NCBI GenBank assembly: GCA_023426245.1
Contig: JAFABB010000029.1
Span: forward strand, 1-64,000
DNA from: Bacillota bacterium
Lineage (GTDB): Bacteria; Bacillota; UBA4882; UBA8346
Direction of reading: 5' to 3'
DNA: 64,000 nt
Shown: one piece after another, positions 1 to 8,295 of the stretch
Layout of the letters: each line of letters opens with the position of its first letter
Position numbering within the stretch: the stretch's first letter is position 1
Program-made: the position numbers and the translations under genes
The notes under the pieces: generated by a model
What the model saw: the letters and a program-made list of their open reading frames with translations, nothing else
Told to the model about the DNA's origin: nothing
Databases searched by the model: none

Positions 1-3000
1 TATATGTAACCTGCAATTGACTGGCTGATACTGCTCCGGTGCCGCTACCGGTTCCATACACTCCTTCGCTGAATACAACATCAATATATTGATTGCTTTC
101 CGCCAGGCTTCCGCCTGTAAGGGCAGGACCAGTGGTATCCCAACCGGCTACCGTTACTCCAGCACTATTGGTGATCATGGCGTTTCCGGCAGCATCCTGG
201 ATCGTGCCGTTGCCTCCCGCCGAATATTTAACACTGACTCCTTTTTGGGCGGATATTCCCATATTAGCTACGGTTAATATTACACGAGAAGAATCGGTTC
301 CTTTAGAAGTTGCCGATACGGCATAAACAATGCCGGAAGGTCCATTCTCTTGAACCGTAAACCCGCCGTTATTATTCTTGGTTAAATTAAGGGAATTCTC
401 ACTGAGCGTTACGATAAGATGTGTATTATCACTCCGGGATGCGCTAATTAAGACGGGTCCGAATTTATCATTTAAATTTTTAGCCCCGGTGGTCTGCCTA
501 TTGGATGCTGCATTTCCGACGATGTCAAAGATGGAAGCATTGTCGGCCGGTTTGATTTCGATGGTCTCCGTGCCGCTAGGAGTTCCAGTGATGCTTAAAT
601 CAATCCGGACAGCGGTTTCTCCGTCGGTCAAAGCTGTACCGTCGGTCTTGGTTACGGCGGAAATTGCCGCGCCTGTCGCTTTACCATTATTGGCCAAAAA
701 TGCAAGAGTTAAATCGCTGGTTGTTAAGGCCACAGCACCATTCGAAGTGGCGTAAACCCCTTCGCTAAAAACAATATCGATATATCCGTTGCTTGAATCA
801 AGATTCCCCGATATTATGGATGGCCCTTGGCAATCATAGGTGCGGCTCAACGCCGCAGCAGCCGTATTCCCGTTACCCGCTCCATCCTGGGCTGCTCCGG
901 CCGGTACGTTAACCGTAACTGTTCCTTGCCCTGACGGAGCAATACTCACCGTATAGGCCGTACCACTCCCGCTAAAATTACTCACGATTCCATTGGTCAC
1001 TGCAATATCTCCGATGACAAATCCGGTGACCGCTTCACTGAAGGTAATCGTTACCGGAATTAAAGATGCATTGGTCGGATTACCGGCAGTACTGCTAATA
1101 GTCACCGAAGGGGCTTGAGTATCATAAATAATGCTTAACTCAGTGGCTGCGGTATTTCCGTTCCCAATCGCATCATAAGCCACACCGGCGGCTACGTTTA
1201 CTTTGACTGCTCCCTGGGCTGCCGGCATAATATTAATCGTATAAGTTTTCCCACTGCCGCTTAAAGTTCCTTTCGTTCCATTGGTGACCATAATGTCTTC
1301 AACATCAAAACCACTTACCTCTTTACTGAAGGTGATCGTCACCGGGATCGGTGATGTACCAACCGGGTTACCGGCGGTACTGGTGATACTTACAGTTGGC
1401 GTCGCTCCATCTACCAGAACCCCTGAAGTATCAGCCACATTATTGAAGTTCAGATCTGCCGCCAAACCGGCGCCCAGATCATTCATTGCGCCACCGCTGC
1501 CGAGAATTATACTGGGATTAGTCGCAAGACTGATTCCTGTATTATCCAGATTGCCGCTCACCACCGAATACCGGAATACCAATGCGGTAGAACCATTACC
1601 ATATAAGTAAGTGGCATTTACCGTCCCGCCGGTATCCAATATAATTGGAATGTAAGGGGTACCGGTAACCGATACTGTTTTGTTAAATTTAACGGTTATA
1701 TCGATAGGCTTATTGGGTCCGTATGTGCCGGCTGGTATGGTTACAGATTCGGTGATGGCAGGCAGGGGATATTTTTTCACTCGAATCTGAGTAAATCCTC
1801 CAGTAGGTTCCTGCCAAGCAATAAATAAATCACCATTAAAAATTACCGGAAAGGGGGTTTTGGCTGCACTCGTATAATTATAGTTTAAAAGACTGGATGC
1901 AACGCCGCCATCGATGAATGTAAAAGTGGAACCGTCATATTTCTTCACTCGGACTTGAGGAATATAATTGGGACCTTGGTCCTCCTCATCCCAGGTAATA
2001 TATGATTTATTATTCCAAACGGCAATTTTCGGCATATAACCCCAGAGATCCGACTGCCGGTTCAAATATCCGCCATCCACGAACGACCAACTATGATTGC
2101 CATCATAGCGTTTTAAATGAACATAATGCGATTCCCCGCCGGCGCTAGATTCCTCCCAGGCGGCGTATAATGTGTTATTCAATGCCATCAAATATGGCTT
2201 CCCGGCATGATAAAGTTCAGAAAGATTCAGGCCCTGGGAAAGGTCTCCATCAATCCAATTCCAGGTACTGCCTCCCGCATATTGACGGACCCGTAGTTGT
2301 CGGATGCCGGAGTTATTTTCCTCGATCCAGCTTATATAAAGTTGATTATCACATACCGTTAGATTGGGGAGAACCGCATGATATTCAAGACGGTTAAGAC
2401 CCAAATCGGTGTCGCCGTCAATTAAGTTCCAGGTAACACCGCTAACATATTTTCTTACACGAATATGGCTTATGGAATTAGTTACCTCGTCCCAGGCCAG
2501 ATACAATTCTCCATTGAAAACCGCCAGGGTGGGATTGGATGCTGAAGCAGTAATCCGGTTCAAGCCCTTGGCCGTTTCACCATCCACCTGAGCCCAGCCA
2601 GTTCCGTCATACCGGCGTACCCGAATCGCCGTGTACGAATCATTAAATTCATCCCAAGCGACAAAAAGATAACCTTTAAAAGCGATCAAGGTTGGATGCC
2701 AAGCGTTTTCCGTCCGAATTAAATTCAAACCGTTAGTCCCACTCAGGTCAGTCCATGAAGCACCATTATACTTCTTAAGCCGGATTTGGGTCACCGTACC
2801 GTTACTTTCTTCCCAAGCGACATACAACTCGTTATTATAAACCGCCATGACCGGATTGGCCGCATTTTTGGATTTATCATAATTAATCCCCGTCGCTAGA
2901 TTCCCATCAACAAAGCTCCAGGTTGCGGCAGCTTGAACCGGGAACCCATTATTCCAGAACAAACCATAACAAAGTAATAAACCGATAATCATTATAAGCG

Positions 3001-3022
3001 GATATTTAAGCCTTTTGTTCAT
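1..3022 (-). CDS. Large secreted propeller/Ig-like repeat protein (partial, C-terminus beyond window)
   Basis: An open frame runs from an ATG at 3022 to the window edge without a stop, giving at least 1007 residues. A GGGGGA ribosome site lies 8 bases before the ATG. Residues 1-33 are a signal peptide ending in an AQA-type site. Residues about 35-415 hold seven repeats of about 55-60 residues with a W-x-(F/I)-(V/I)-D-G start and a LY(V/I)(A/S)W(D/E)E core, the look of a beta-propeller. From about 420 Ig-like modules follow: one strand-rich domain, two closely related Big_12-type repeats (about 541 and 636, each with TSTAGNP and GNGNTAA), then SwmB-like modules near 733, 851 and 958 (YIDIVFSEGVY). 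It is probably exported and surface or matrix associated. No enzymatic motif is visible and the ligand is unknown. The domain names rest on motif recognition only. Confidence 0.82.
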   Translation of the reverse strand, partial: MNKRLKYPLIMIIGLLLCYGLFWNNGFPVQAAATWSFVDGNLATGINYDKSKNAANPVMAVYNNELYVAWEESNGTVTQIRLKKYNGASWTDLSGTNGLNLIRTENAWHPTLIAFKGYLFVAWDEFNDSYTAIRVRRYDGTGWAQVDGETAKGLNRITASASNPTLAVFNGELYLAWDEVTNSISHIRVRKYVSGVTWNLIDGDTDLGLNRLEYHAVLPNLTVCDNQLYISWIEENNSGIRQLRVRQYAGGSTWNWIDGDLSQGLNLSELYHAGKPYLMALNNTLYAAWEESSAGGESHYVHLKRYDGNHSWSFVDGGYLNRQSDLWGYMPKIAVWNNKSYITWDEEDQGPNYIPQVRVKKYDGSTFTFIDGGVASSLLNYNYTSAAKTPFPVIFNGDLFIAWQEPTGGFTQIRVKKYPLPAITESVTIPAGTYGPNKPIDITVKFNKTVSVTGTPYIPIILDTGGTVNATYLYGNGSTALVFRYSVVSGNLDNTGISLATNPSIILGSGGAMNDLGAGLAADLNFNNVADTSGVLVDGATPTVSITSTAGNPVGTSPIPVTITFSKEVSGFDVEDIMVTNGTKGTLSGSGKTYTINIMPAAQGAVKVNVAAGVAYDAIGNGNTAATELSIIYDTQAPSVTISSTAGNPTNASLIPVTITFSEAVTGFVIGDIAVTNGIVSNFSGSGTAYTVSIAPSGQGTVTVNVPAGAAQDGAGNGNTAAAALSRTYDCQGPSIISGNLDSSNGYIDIVFSEGVYATSNGAVALTTSDLTLAFLANNGKATGAAISAVTKTDGTALTDGETAVRIDLSITGTPSGTETIEIKPADNASIFDIVGNAASNRQTTGAKNLNDKFGPVLISASRSDNTHLIVTLSENSLNLTKNNNGGFTVQENGPSGIVYAVSATSKGTDSSRVILTVANMGISAQKGVSVKYSAGGNGTIQDAAGNAMITNSAGVTVAGWDTTGPALTGGSLAESNQYIDVVFSEGVYGTGSGTGAVSASQLQVTY

Positions 3023-3145
3023 AAAACACTTCCCCCTCAACCATTCCTTTGAAACTGTATGTAAATTACTTATTGATTTCGCAGTTCATATACTGATGAT
3101 TATAATTCGTGCATGATTGCAAAACATTAAAATGGCGATTCCCGG

Positions 3146-3259
3146 GGCTGTCCCAAAAGTAAATTCAGTGATCAAGAAATACAATATATTAGAGCAAATA
3201 CATTCAGTGACACCAAATATCGTATTTGTGATTGATTTCAAATTACTTTGTAGACAGCC
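3146..3259. repeat. MITE-like element, copy 1
   Basis: A 114-bp non-coding element has inverted termini: left GGCTGTCCCAAAAGTAAATT and right (reverse complement) GGCTGTCTACAAAGTAATT. A diverged relative lies at 35422-35531. The ends resemble those of IS1182-type elements (known family feature), but no transposase is present. It lies in the 323-bp gap between the secreted repeat protein and the discoidin-domain gene; I see nothing else in that gap. Confidence 0.5.
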
Positions 3260-3345
3260 TTCAGGAATTTAGGCCAACGATCTATTTCAAACATTATCCG
3301 AATTTTTAGAATTCAAAAAATGCCAGTCTGAAAAAGATCCAACAA

Positions 3346-4392
3346 TTAACTCGGCCTTGATACAGCCACGGTATAGGTTTGGTTACTGCCACCACCCGGT
3401 GCGGTGACCTTGATGGTGATCATATTCTGACCCACATTCAAGTTAAGTGCCGGTGAGGTACCGCCACTAGGTACCGTATAGGTATTATTGACTAAAATTG
3501 TCGCTCCGGTGCTCTCCGTTGTGGGGATGACCGTTACGCTGGAAACTCCCGCAGCGACGTTCGCAGTGTAGGCCATCGTAATTTTAGAAAAGGCCGGGTT
3601 CATCGAACCGCGGATCCCATTGACAACTAAATTTGACAAATAGGTGGCTACAGCTTTGTTGACAATAACAGTATAAGTTTCGCTCATTAGATTATCCGCA
3701 GATGTTACCGTAACAGTGATGGTATTTGCTCCATCATTTAGTAGTATATTCACCGGCGTACCGCTGGGCGTGCCCGTATTGCCGACCTTAATGGTTCCGG
3801 TTGCAGTGGTCGGAGTCACATTGACCGATGGTACGGAGCTATCCACATTAGCTGTATAAGAAAAAGTTTGGCTGAAAAATCCCGGAATCAACGTAATGCC
3901 GGTACCACTGGTAGTTGAAAGCATCAGCCCTGTTAACAAAGGAGCATTCGGCGCATCATACACTTCCATATCCACGATCGATGCAAAATTAGCATTGCAA
4001 CGCAGCCCCTTCGTCACATATGCTCTCACCCATCTGGCTTTGCGAGGCGTAAACGCCCGGTCAGTCTGATTGGCGCTGTTGTTAGTCACTGAATCCATAT
4101 CAAACCAGTTTGCATTATCCAAACTTCCCTGAAGTTTGTAATCACTCAAGTTATAATTGGCCGGCCAGCCGACCGCGCCCATCTGTTTGATTACCCAGCG
4201 ATTAATCCAATAATTGGTGCCTAAATCCACTCTCAGCCAAACCGGCGCGGCTATTGCCGGCTCTGGTGGAAGCGGCGAAGAACCAACCCACCTGTTCAGC
4301 GGTGTTGGTATCCCATCGACCGACTTAGCCGGATTGTAGGGAAAAACGAAACTGCTCGCATCGGTGGGTTTATTTAAAGCAATGTTAGCCAT
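3346..4392 (-). CDS. F5/8 type C (discoidin) domain protein with two cadherin-like repeats
   Basis: This is a 348-residue protein. Residues 1-150 match a coagulation factor 5/8 type C (discoidin) fold: ALNKPTDASS at the start, a SVDG motif, WLRVDLG and the closing VDMEVYD. Such domains usually bind carbohydrates. Residues about 155-250 and 253-348 are two cadherin-like beta-sandwich repeats (family PF12733 style), each with YTANV and ending YTV.V. There is no signal peptide at this start, which is odd if it is exported as its neighbours suggest. It lies between the secreted repeat protein and two collar-domain genes on the same strand, so it may belong to one cell-surface module. The binding target cannot be told. 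Confidence 0.78.
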   Translation of the reverse strand: MANIALNKPTDASSFVFPYNPAKSVDGIPTPLNRWVGSSPLPPEPAIAAPVWLRVDLGTNYWINRWVIKQMGAVGWPANYNLSDYKLQGSLDNANWFDMDSVTNNSANQTDRAFTPRKARWVRAYVTKGLRCNANFASIVDMEVYDAPNAPLLTGLMLSTTSGTGITLIPGFFSQTFSYTANVDSSVPSVNVTPTTATGTIKVGNTGTPSGTPVNILLNDGANTITVTVTSADNLMSETYTVIVNKAVATYLSNLVVNGIRGSMNPAFSKITMAYTANVAAGVSSVTVIPTTESTGATILVNNTYTVPSGGTSPALNLNVGQNMITIKVTAPGGGSNQTYTVAVSRPS

Positions 4393-4461
4393 TAGCTTTC
4401 CATCCTTTCCATTTCAGCCTCATTAATTTTTTTAGTTATGCTAGTAACTGATAACCGACAA

Positions 4462-4704
4462 TTAATCCCTGGTCGGATAGATACCGCTGATGCAGATATA
4501 ATAAGCCATTCCCGGTTGGGCTTCGGCACCCTGCAGGTTGGGTATATTGAAAGTGGTGATGCCGTTCCCGCCAAATTTGTTGCCGATCAAGGAAAATAAT
4601 GCAGTGTTTTGTTGAATTTGAAGCTGCTGGCCGTTACAGAGCAACCAGCCCATGGGTACAAAACTGTATGGGAAAGCAACGATTTGTCCTAAAAAATAAT
4701 CCAT
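4462..4704 (-). CDS. Miniature phage tail collar-domain protein
   Basis: This 80-residue protein has a GGAGG ribosome site 7 bases before its ATG. It matches the N-terminal half of the tail collar domain (PF07484, MdpB-like): FLGQIVAFPYSFVPMGWLLCNG, then NTALFSLIGNKFGGNG-TTFNIPNLQG, and jumps straight to the family's last strand, YYICISGIYPTRD. Family members I know are about 170-180 residues with a long central section containing a PAHNH-like motif; that section is absent here. It is a paralogue of the gene at 4751-4999. A role in an extracellular fibre or adhesive assembly is inference. The ATG is the only sensible start. Confidence 0.8.
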   Translation of the reverse strand: MDYFLGQIVAFPYSFVPMGWLLCNGQQLQIQQNTALFSLIGNKFGGNGITTFNIPNLQGAEAQPGMAYYICISGIYPTRD

Positions 4705-4750
4705 TTTGATATCCTCCTATACTCATTGGTTTCCATTTTGAGAATAAATG

Positions 4751-4999
4751 TCAATTCCGGCTGGGGTAAATCCCTTGCACCGCGATGCAGTAATGCATGC
4801 CCATCCCTTGCATAGGCAGAGCATTTCGCAAATCAGGCAGGCAGAAAGTTGTGGTGCCGTCTCCTCCGAAGGTGGTGCCGATCAGGGTAAATAAAGATTG
4901 ATTTGTGGCAATGTTCAGAGTTTGTCCCTCGCAGGACATCCAGTAGGAAGGGGCAAAGTCAAATGCGAACAGTTCAATGTCGCCTAATAGTGGATCCAT
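4751..4999 (-). CDS. Miniature phage tail collar-domain protein, paralogue
   Basis: This 82-residue protein starts at the ATG at 4999, preceded by GGGAGGA at good spacing. A longer reading up to 5386 is possible but its extra N-terminus is low-complexity and antisense-like to the WG gene, so I reject it. The pattern is the same as its neighbour: LGDIELFAFDFAPSYWMSCEG, TNQSLFTLIGTTFGGDG-TTFCLPDL, then GMHYCIAVQGIYPSRN. The canonical central insertion is again missing, so both copies share the same compact form. The pair lies between a discoidin protein and a WG-repeat protein on one strand. The 254 bp upstream (5000-5253) hold no gene that I can support. Confidence 0.78.
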   Translation of the reverse strand: MDPLLGDIELFAFDFAPSYWMSCEGQTLNIATNQSLFTLIGTTFGGDGTTTFCLPDLRNALPMQGMGMHYCIAVQGIYPSRN

Positions 5000-5253
5000 T
5001 CCGTATTCCTCCCAAAAAAATTTTATAAAGATAAAAACATAGGGTAGTAAATGATTCCCGGCGATATCTCCGGTTTGATCACATGAGGACCATTCTTCTC
5101 CTGGTTCCCCACATGACGGTATTGAAATGTAAATTACGGGGTGGAGGGATAAGCGACATGTATCGGCCAGATTGACCACCCGGTAGTTATACTCATTCCA
5201 ATAATGCTGCATTGGTACCTCAAACGAAATGTCTGTACTCTTTCCATTTGTCT

Positions 5254-6272
5254 TTATAGATTCAGCATAAATAATACCTTGCCATGGATATCGATAAAAC
5301 ACCAATTGCCGTTCTGCTTGACCAGGCACATTTCTTCCCTGAACCCGGCGTCCGCGTGGGTGAAGTTTATCGGAGGTATGGCCCACTTCTCCGGAACTTC
5401 GTCATAAACAAAGCCCCAGATGCCGCTGGAAGGAAGACAGACTCCTGCCAGGCCGCTACCAAAGGAGGTTAAAATGGCGCAAGGCTGAAGAACAGGATGC
5501 CAGCCGCCACGGGCGTCCAGAAAGCCCCAGTCACCGTTATTTTGAGCTTTGATGTAAAATTCCCGTACTCCCTCGTCGGCCATGGTATAGGTGGTCGGAG
5601 GAATCCTCCACTGCATGGTTTTATCAATAAATCCCCAAACGCCATCCGGTCGGCGCACACCGGCTAGGCCGATCTGAAAAGGAGCTAACTTGTCACAAGG
5701 CCCAGGGATATCGTTCCACCGGCCGGCGCGGCTGATAAAACCCCAGAGACCGTCTTTTTTAGCCGGGCAAAAGCCGTCTCTGAACCCAAGGCCAGCCTCA
5801 GTGAAAGCCGTCGGCGATATCACCCATTGCATATCGGGGCCGATAAAACCCCAGGTACCGTTGGGAAGACCGACCCCGGCCAGGCCTTCCTGGAAATTCT
5901 TAAGGTCGAAACAGGGTTGCGGCACATCATACCAGCCGCCGCTGCGGTCGACAAACCCCCATTTTGTCGCCCAAACGGGCCCGGGCGAATCCCTTCGCTA
6001 AACCCGTCATCCATATAGGTAAAACTTTTCGGCGGGAAGACCCAGCGCATGGTCCGATCGATAAAACCCCAGATACCGCTGGAAGGAAGACACACCCCGG
6101 CCAAGCCCTCCTGAAAATTACCCAGTATGGCAGCTGGTATGGGTGAAGAATAAAAAACGCCCTTCCGGTCGAAAAAACCCCAGGCATTGTCGGAACGCCG
6201 CACCCGGACAAAGCCTTGATAAAATTGATCAATATAGGGGTTATTGTTGGAGGTAATCGTTTGCGGGTCCAT
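5254..6272 (-). pseudogene. WG-repeat protein, one frameshift
   Basis: An ATG at 6272 has AGGAG 8-9 bases upstream. The product carries about nine WG (KWG-type) repeats of roughly 37 residues: WGFFDRKG, WGFIDRTM, WGFVDRSG, WGFIGPDM, WGFISRAG, WGFIDKTM, WGFLDARG, WGFVYDEV and a degenerate WCFIDIHG. Long and short repeats alternate. Reading continuity is lost between about 5972 and 5990: upstream repeats are in one frame, and repeats from TKWGFVDRSGGW onward need a -1 shift (one missing base) in a GC-rich CCCGGGCCCG run. No other damage is visible, so a sequencing error, a fresh mutation or a programmed shift are all possible. WG repeats are thought to be protein-binding or structural; function here is unknown. 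Confidence 0.72.
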
Positions 6273-6737
6273 TTATTTCACTCCTTTTTAAGTCAAATTT
6301 AGAGGTTGGAATAACTTTCTGATTTTATTTTATCGCTCGCCACTTAACCATCACTTAACGGATTTTTTGATCAAAATAGAAAAAGCCCTTGGAATCAAAG
6401 GGTTTTATGGAAAAACGGAAATAAATTACATTCGTATTTTAAAAAAAAAATTGGTTTTTAACGAATTTAATCACCGTGAAGCGCAGGAGGTGGTAAAACT
6501 TGAACTGCCGCTGGAATCTTGGAAGAAGAAATTTGGCATTGATGTGCAAGGTAAAAGATAGGGTAAGTAGACCCGGATTTGGGCCTACCAATCATAGTTC
6601 GACCCGTCATACCAATCAGAAGCTTCATCAACTTTATCATTGTTCTCCAGAGCCTTACTTTTATCTGGCGAGCAACGAGGCTTGATTGGCAGACTTTCCC
6701 ATCCAATTTGGGTCATTCACCTTATCACAACCAGCGG

Positions 6738-6960
6738 CTACCTCTTCAAAGCAGAAAGTTTCTGTTCATAACGTTTTACAAGGGGATCAACTGTCCATAA
6801 GTTTAGACGGGGTGGCAGTTGGACAAAGCCTAATGGAACAATATCATCCATAACGAGTCGCTGTTCTAACCCTTCGGTGATAACCGGATGATAATGAAAG
6901 CTGTTAAAGTCACCAATGAGGTCAACTGATTGCTTAAAACCCTCAATGACTGCAATCTTT
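6738..6960 (-). pseudogene. Unidentified coding remnant
   Basis: A minus-strand frame ends at TAG (6738-6740) and reads back for about 70 well-behaved codons, with stretches such as GDFNSFHYHP and RLNLWTVDPL. It meets a TGA near 6960 and the same frame continues upstream to about 7075 (FEGYFFGPRWTKL). That TGA would be one substitution from a Trp codon. No start codon with a ribosome site was found, and I do not recognise the family. The rest of 6273-6737 holds nothing I can support beyond scattered small frames. Confidence 0.3.
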
Positions 6961-7081
6961 CAAGTTTGAATTGGCCGCCGCGGATCGGTTTGAAAACTAG
7001 ACCTGCCCAGCATTGGCACAGTTAATGATATTATCAATTTAGTCCATCTTGGACCAAAAAAATATCCTTCGAAATAAAACA

Positions 7082-7107
7082 GCCGCTTCCGAAACTTCGA
7101 AAACGGC
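7082..7107 (-). terminator. Hairpin terminator-like
   Basis: On the minus strand GCCGTTTTCGAA pairs with TTCGGAAGCGGC (two G-U pairs allowed) and is followed by TGTTTTATTT. It lies downstream of the broken nitroreductase gene and could have served it. Confidence 0.4.
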
Positions 7108-7193
7108 CTACGCAAAATTATTATAAATCTGTAAATCGCGTTTATTATCCCCGGATGATGTGATTATAGAATTCAACTTTGGGTCAATAATGC

Positions 7194-7213
7194 TGGTGAA
7201 GGCGTTCGCCTCT
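7194..7213 (-). repeat. att-like direct repeat, left copy
   Basis: The 20-mer TGGTGAAGGCGTTCGCCTCT differs at one position from 26917-26936. The right copy shares TTTGGTGGAGGCG with the 3' end of tmRNA. It is partly palindromic (GAGGCG/CGCCTC), so an independent small hairpin is the alternative explanation. Confidence 0.4.
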
Positions 7214-7384
7214 TATAAAAGATTACTACTTGAGTGGAGACGGGACACATCTTACGTTATCCACTACCTTTCAAGAGATCAAGTATCCCGTGGTTCATTT
7301 AAAATAAGCAATCGGCAAAACAGAATTGAATAAAAATCATTAAGCTCATCCATCGATTTTGATTTTTTAACTTTAACAAATTTA

Positions 7385-8040
7385 CTATAACCATTTTGTT
7401 ACTTCGTCAACCTCAGGTATCTTTTTTTCAGTAGGTGTTTGATCAGGGTAGCTAATCGCACATCCATCCAATTCAAATTCTCCATAAGGCAATTCTAATA
7501 AATTCAGAAAATCCTTGTTTGAGGACATCGTTTCCGTAAGTGTTAAAAGCTGAAATCCTAAGCCCAAAGCAGTAGCTTTGAGCCACATATTTTGAAGCAC
7601 ATGAGCCAAGGATTGTTTTTGGGCTGGAGGCATTTCTTTGCGTTCGGCAACATAACATAATATGGCGCCGTTTTGAATGCAGGAACTCCGTTTTTAGCCA
7701 TGTTATTAACATTCTGAACAAACGATTTTCCGTTAGTCCGTATCTACGGAACAAATTTTACTGTAAAATTGAGTTTTTTAGCATTACTTTCAAGTTGAGA
7801 CATAATTATCTTTTCGGCTGCAACCATATTTTTACTATCTTTCGGTAACACAAAAAACTTCCGAATTTCATTTATAAACCTCCCCGAAACTCCTGTATAA
7901 GGAGCCAATACCCCAGCCTTTATTATTTCTTCAATTAATTCCTTTGGTGGAATCTCGTTTTTAAATTTACGGATCGATCTTCTTCTAAAGATAATCTCAT
8001 CCAGTACTTTATTGGTATCTTCATTATAAGGCTTATTCAT
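7385..8040 (-). pseudogene. Nitroreductase-family protein, nonsense plus frameshift
   Basis: The frame opens at 8040 with IIFRRRSIRKFKNEIPPKELIEEIIKAG, the FMN-binding start of the nitroreductase fold, and ends with a typical PYGEFELDGCAISYP and a C-terminal VDEVTKWL. Two lesions separate the parts. An in-frame TAG at 7744-7746 follows KFVP; the same frame then continues (IRTNGKSF, NNMAKNGVPA). A one-base deletion near 7690 moves the rest (NGAILCYVAERKEMPP, then ALGLGFQLLTL) to another frame. Length would be about 218 residues, normal for the family. Two independent lesions make a real pseudogene likelier than sequencing error. Confidence 0.72.
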
Positions 8041-8204
8041 CGCGATGTAGCTCCTTTATCATTCTCAATGTATACGGTATCATCTTTGATTTGATAGATA
8101 AGTAGATATCACTGATATCCACCAATAGCTTTCGATATTTATTAGCGGGTAATAAAAGGTTTACCAGGCAAGAACCACGTTCCGGAAATACTTGCCAAGG
8201 CTTT

Positions 8205-8285
8205 GGACGGGTTGTACGAGCATTCCCCCCACCCGTTCCGAGATGATACCTTGATGACGTTTCTCATTGCTGCTGCTTCACCATT
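8205..8285 (-). pseudogene. Short coding relic A (paired with relic B)
   Basis: On the minus strand a stretch reads NEKRHQGIISERVGGMLVQ. A second stretch at 26640-26765 reads NKKRQVIISDRVGEVLIQ. DNA identity is about three quarters over 65 bases, and the differences are conservative at protein level, so both are remnants of one unrecognised coding sequence. This copy lies directly after the stop of the beta-mannosidase gene. Confidence 0.35.
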
Positions 8286-8295
8286 TGGCAAATTT

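Noticed and set aside
93..2591. Plus-strand open frames of 60-125 codons over the left edge
   Set aside because: They are antisense shadows of the large minus-strand repeat protein, which is continuous from 3022 to the edge and has a signal peptide and domain repeats.
5000..5386. N-terminal extension of the second collar protein up to 5386
   Set aside because: It overlaps the end of the WG gene out of frame, has no domain similarity, and a strong ribosome site marks 4999 as the start.
6367..6561. 64-residue plus-strand frame
   Set aside because: Low-complexity Lys/Glu-rich reading in A-rich DNA with no ribosome site and no recognisable family.
6585..6716. 43-residue minus-strand frame ending in an acidic tail
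   Set aside because: The only ribosome-like site touches the start codon and no homologue is recognised.
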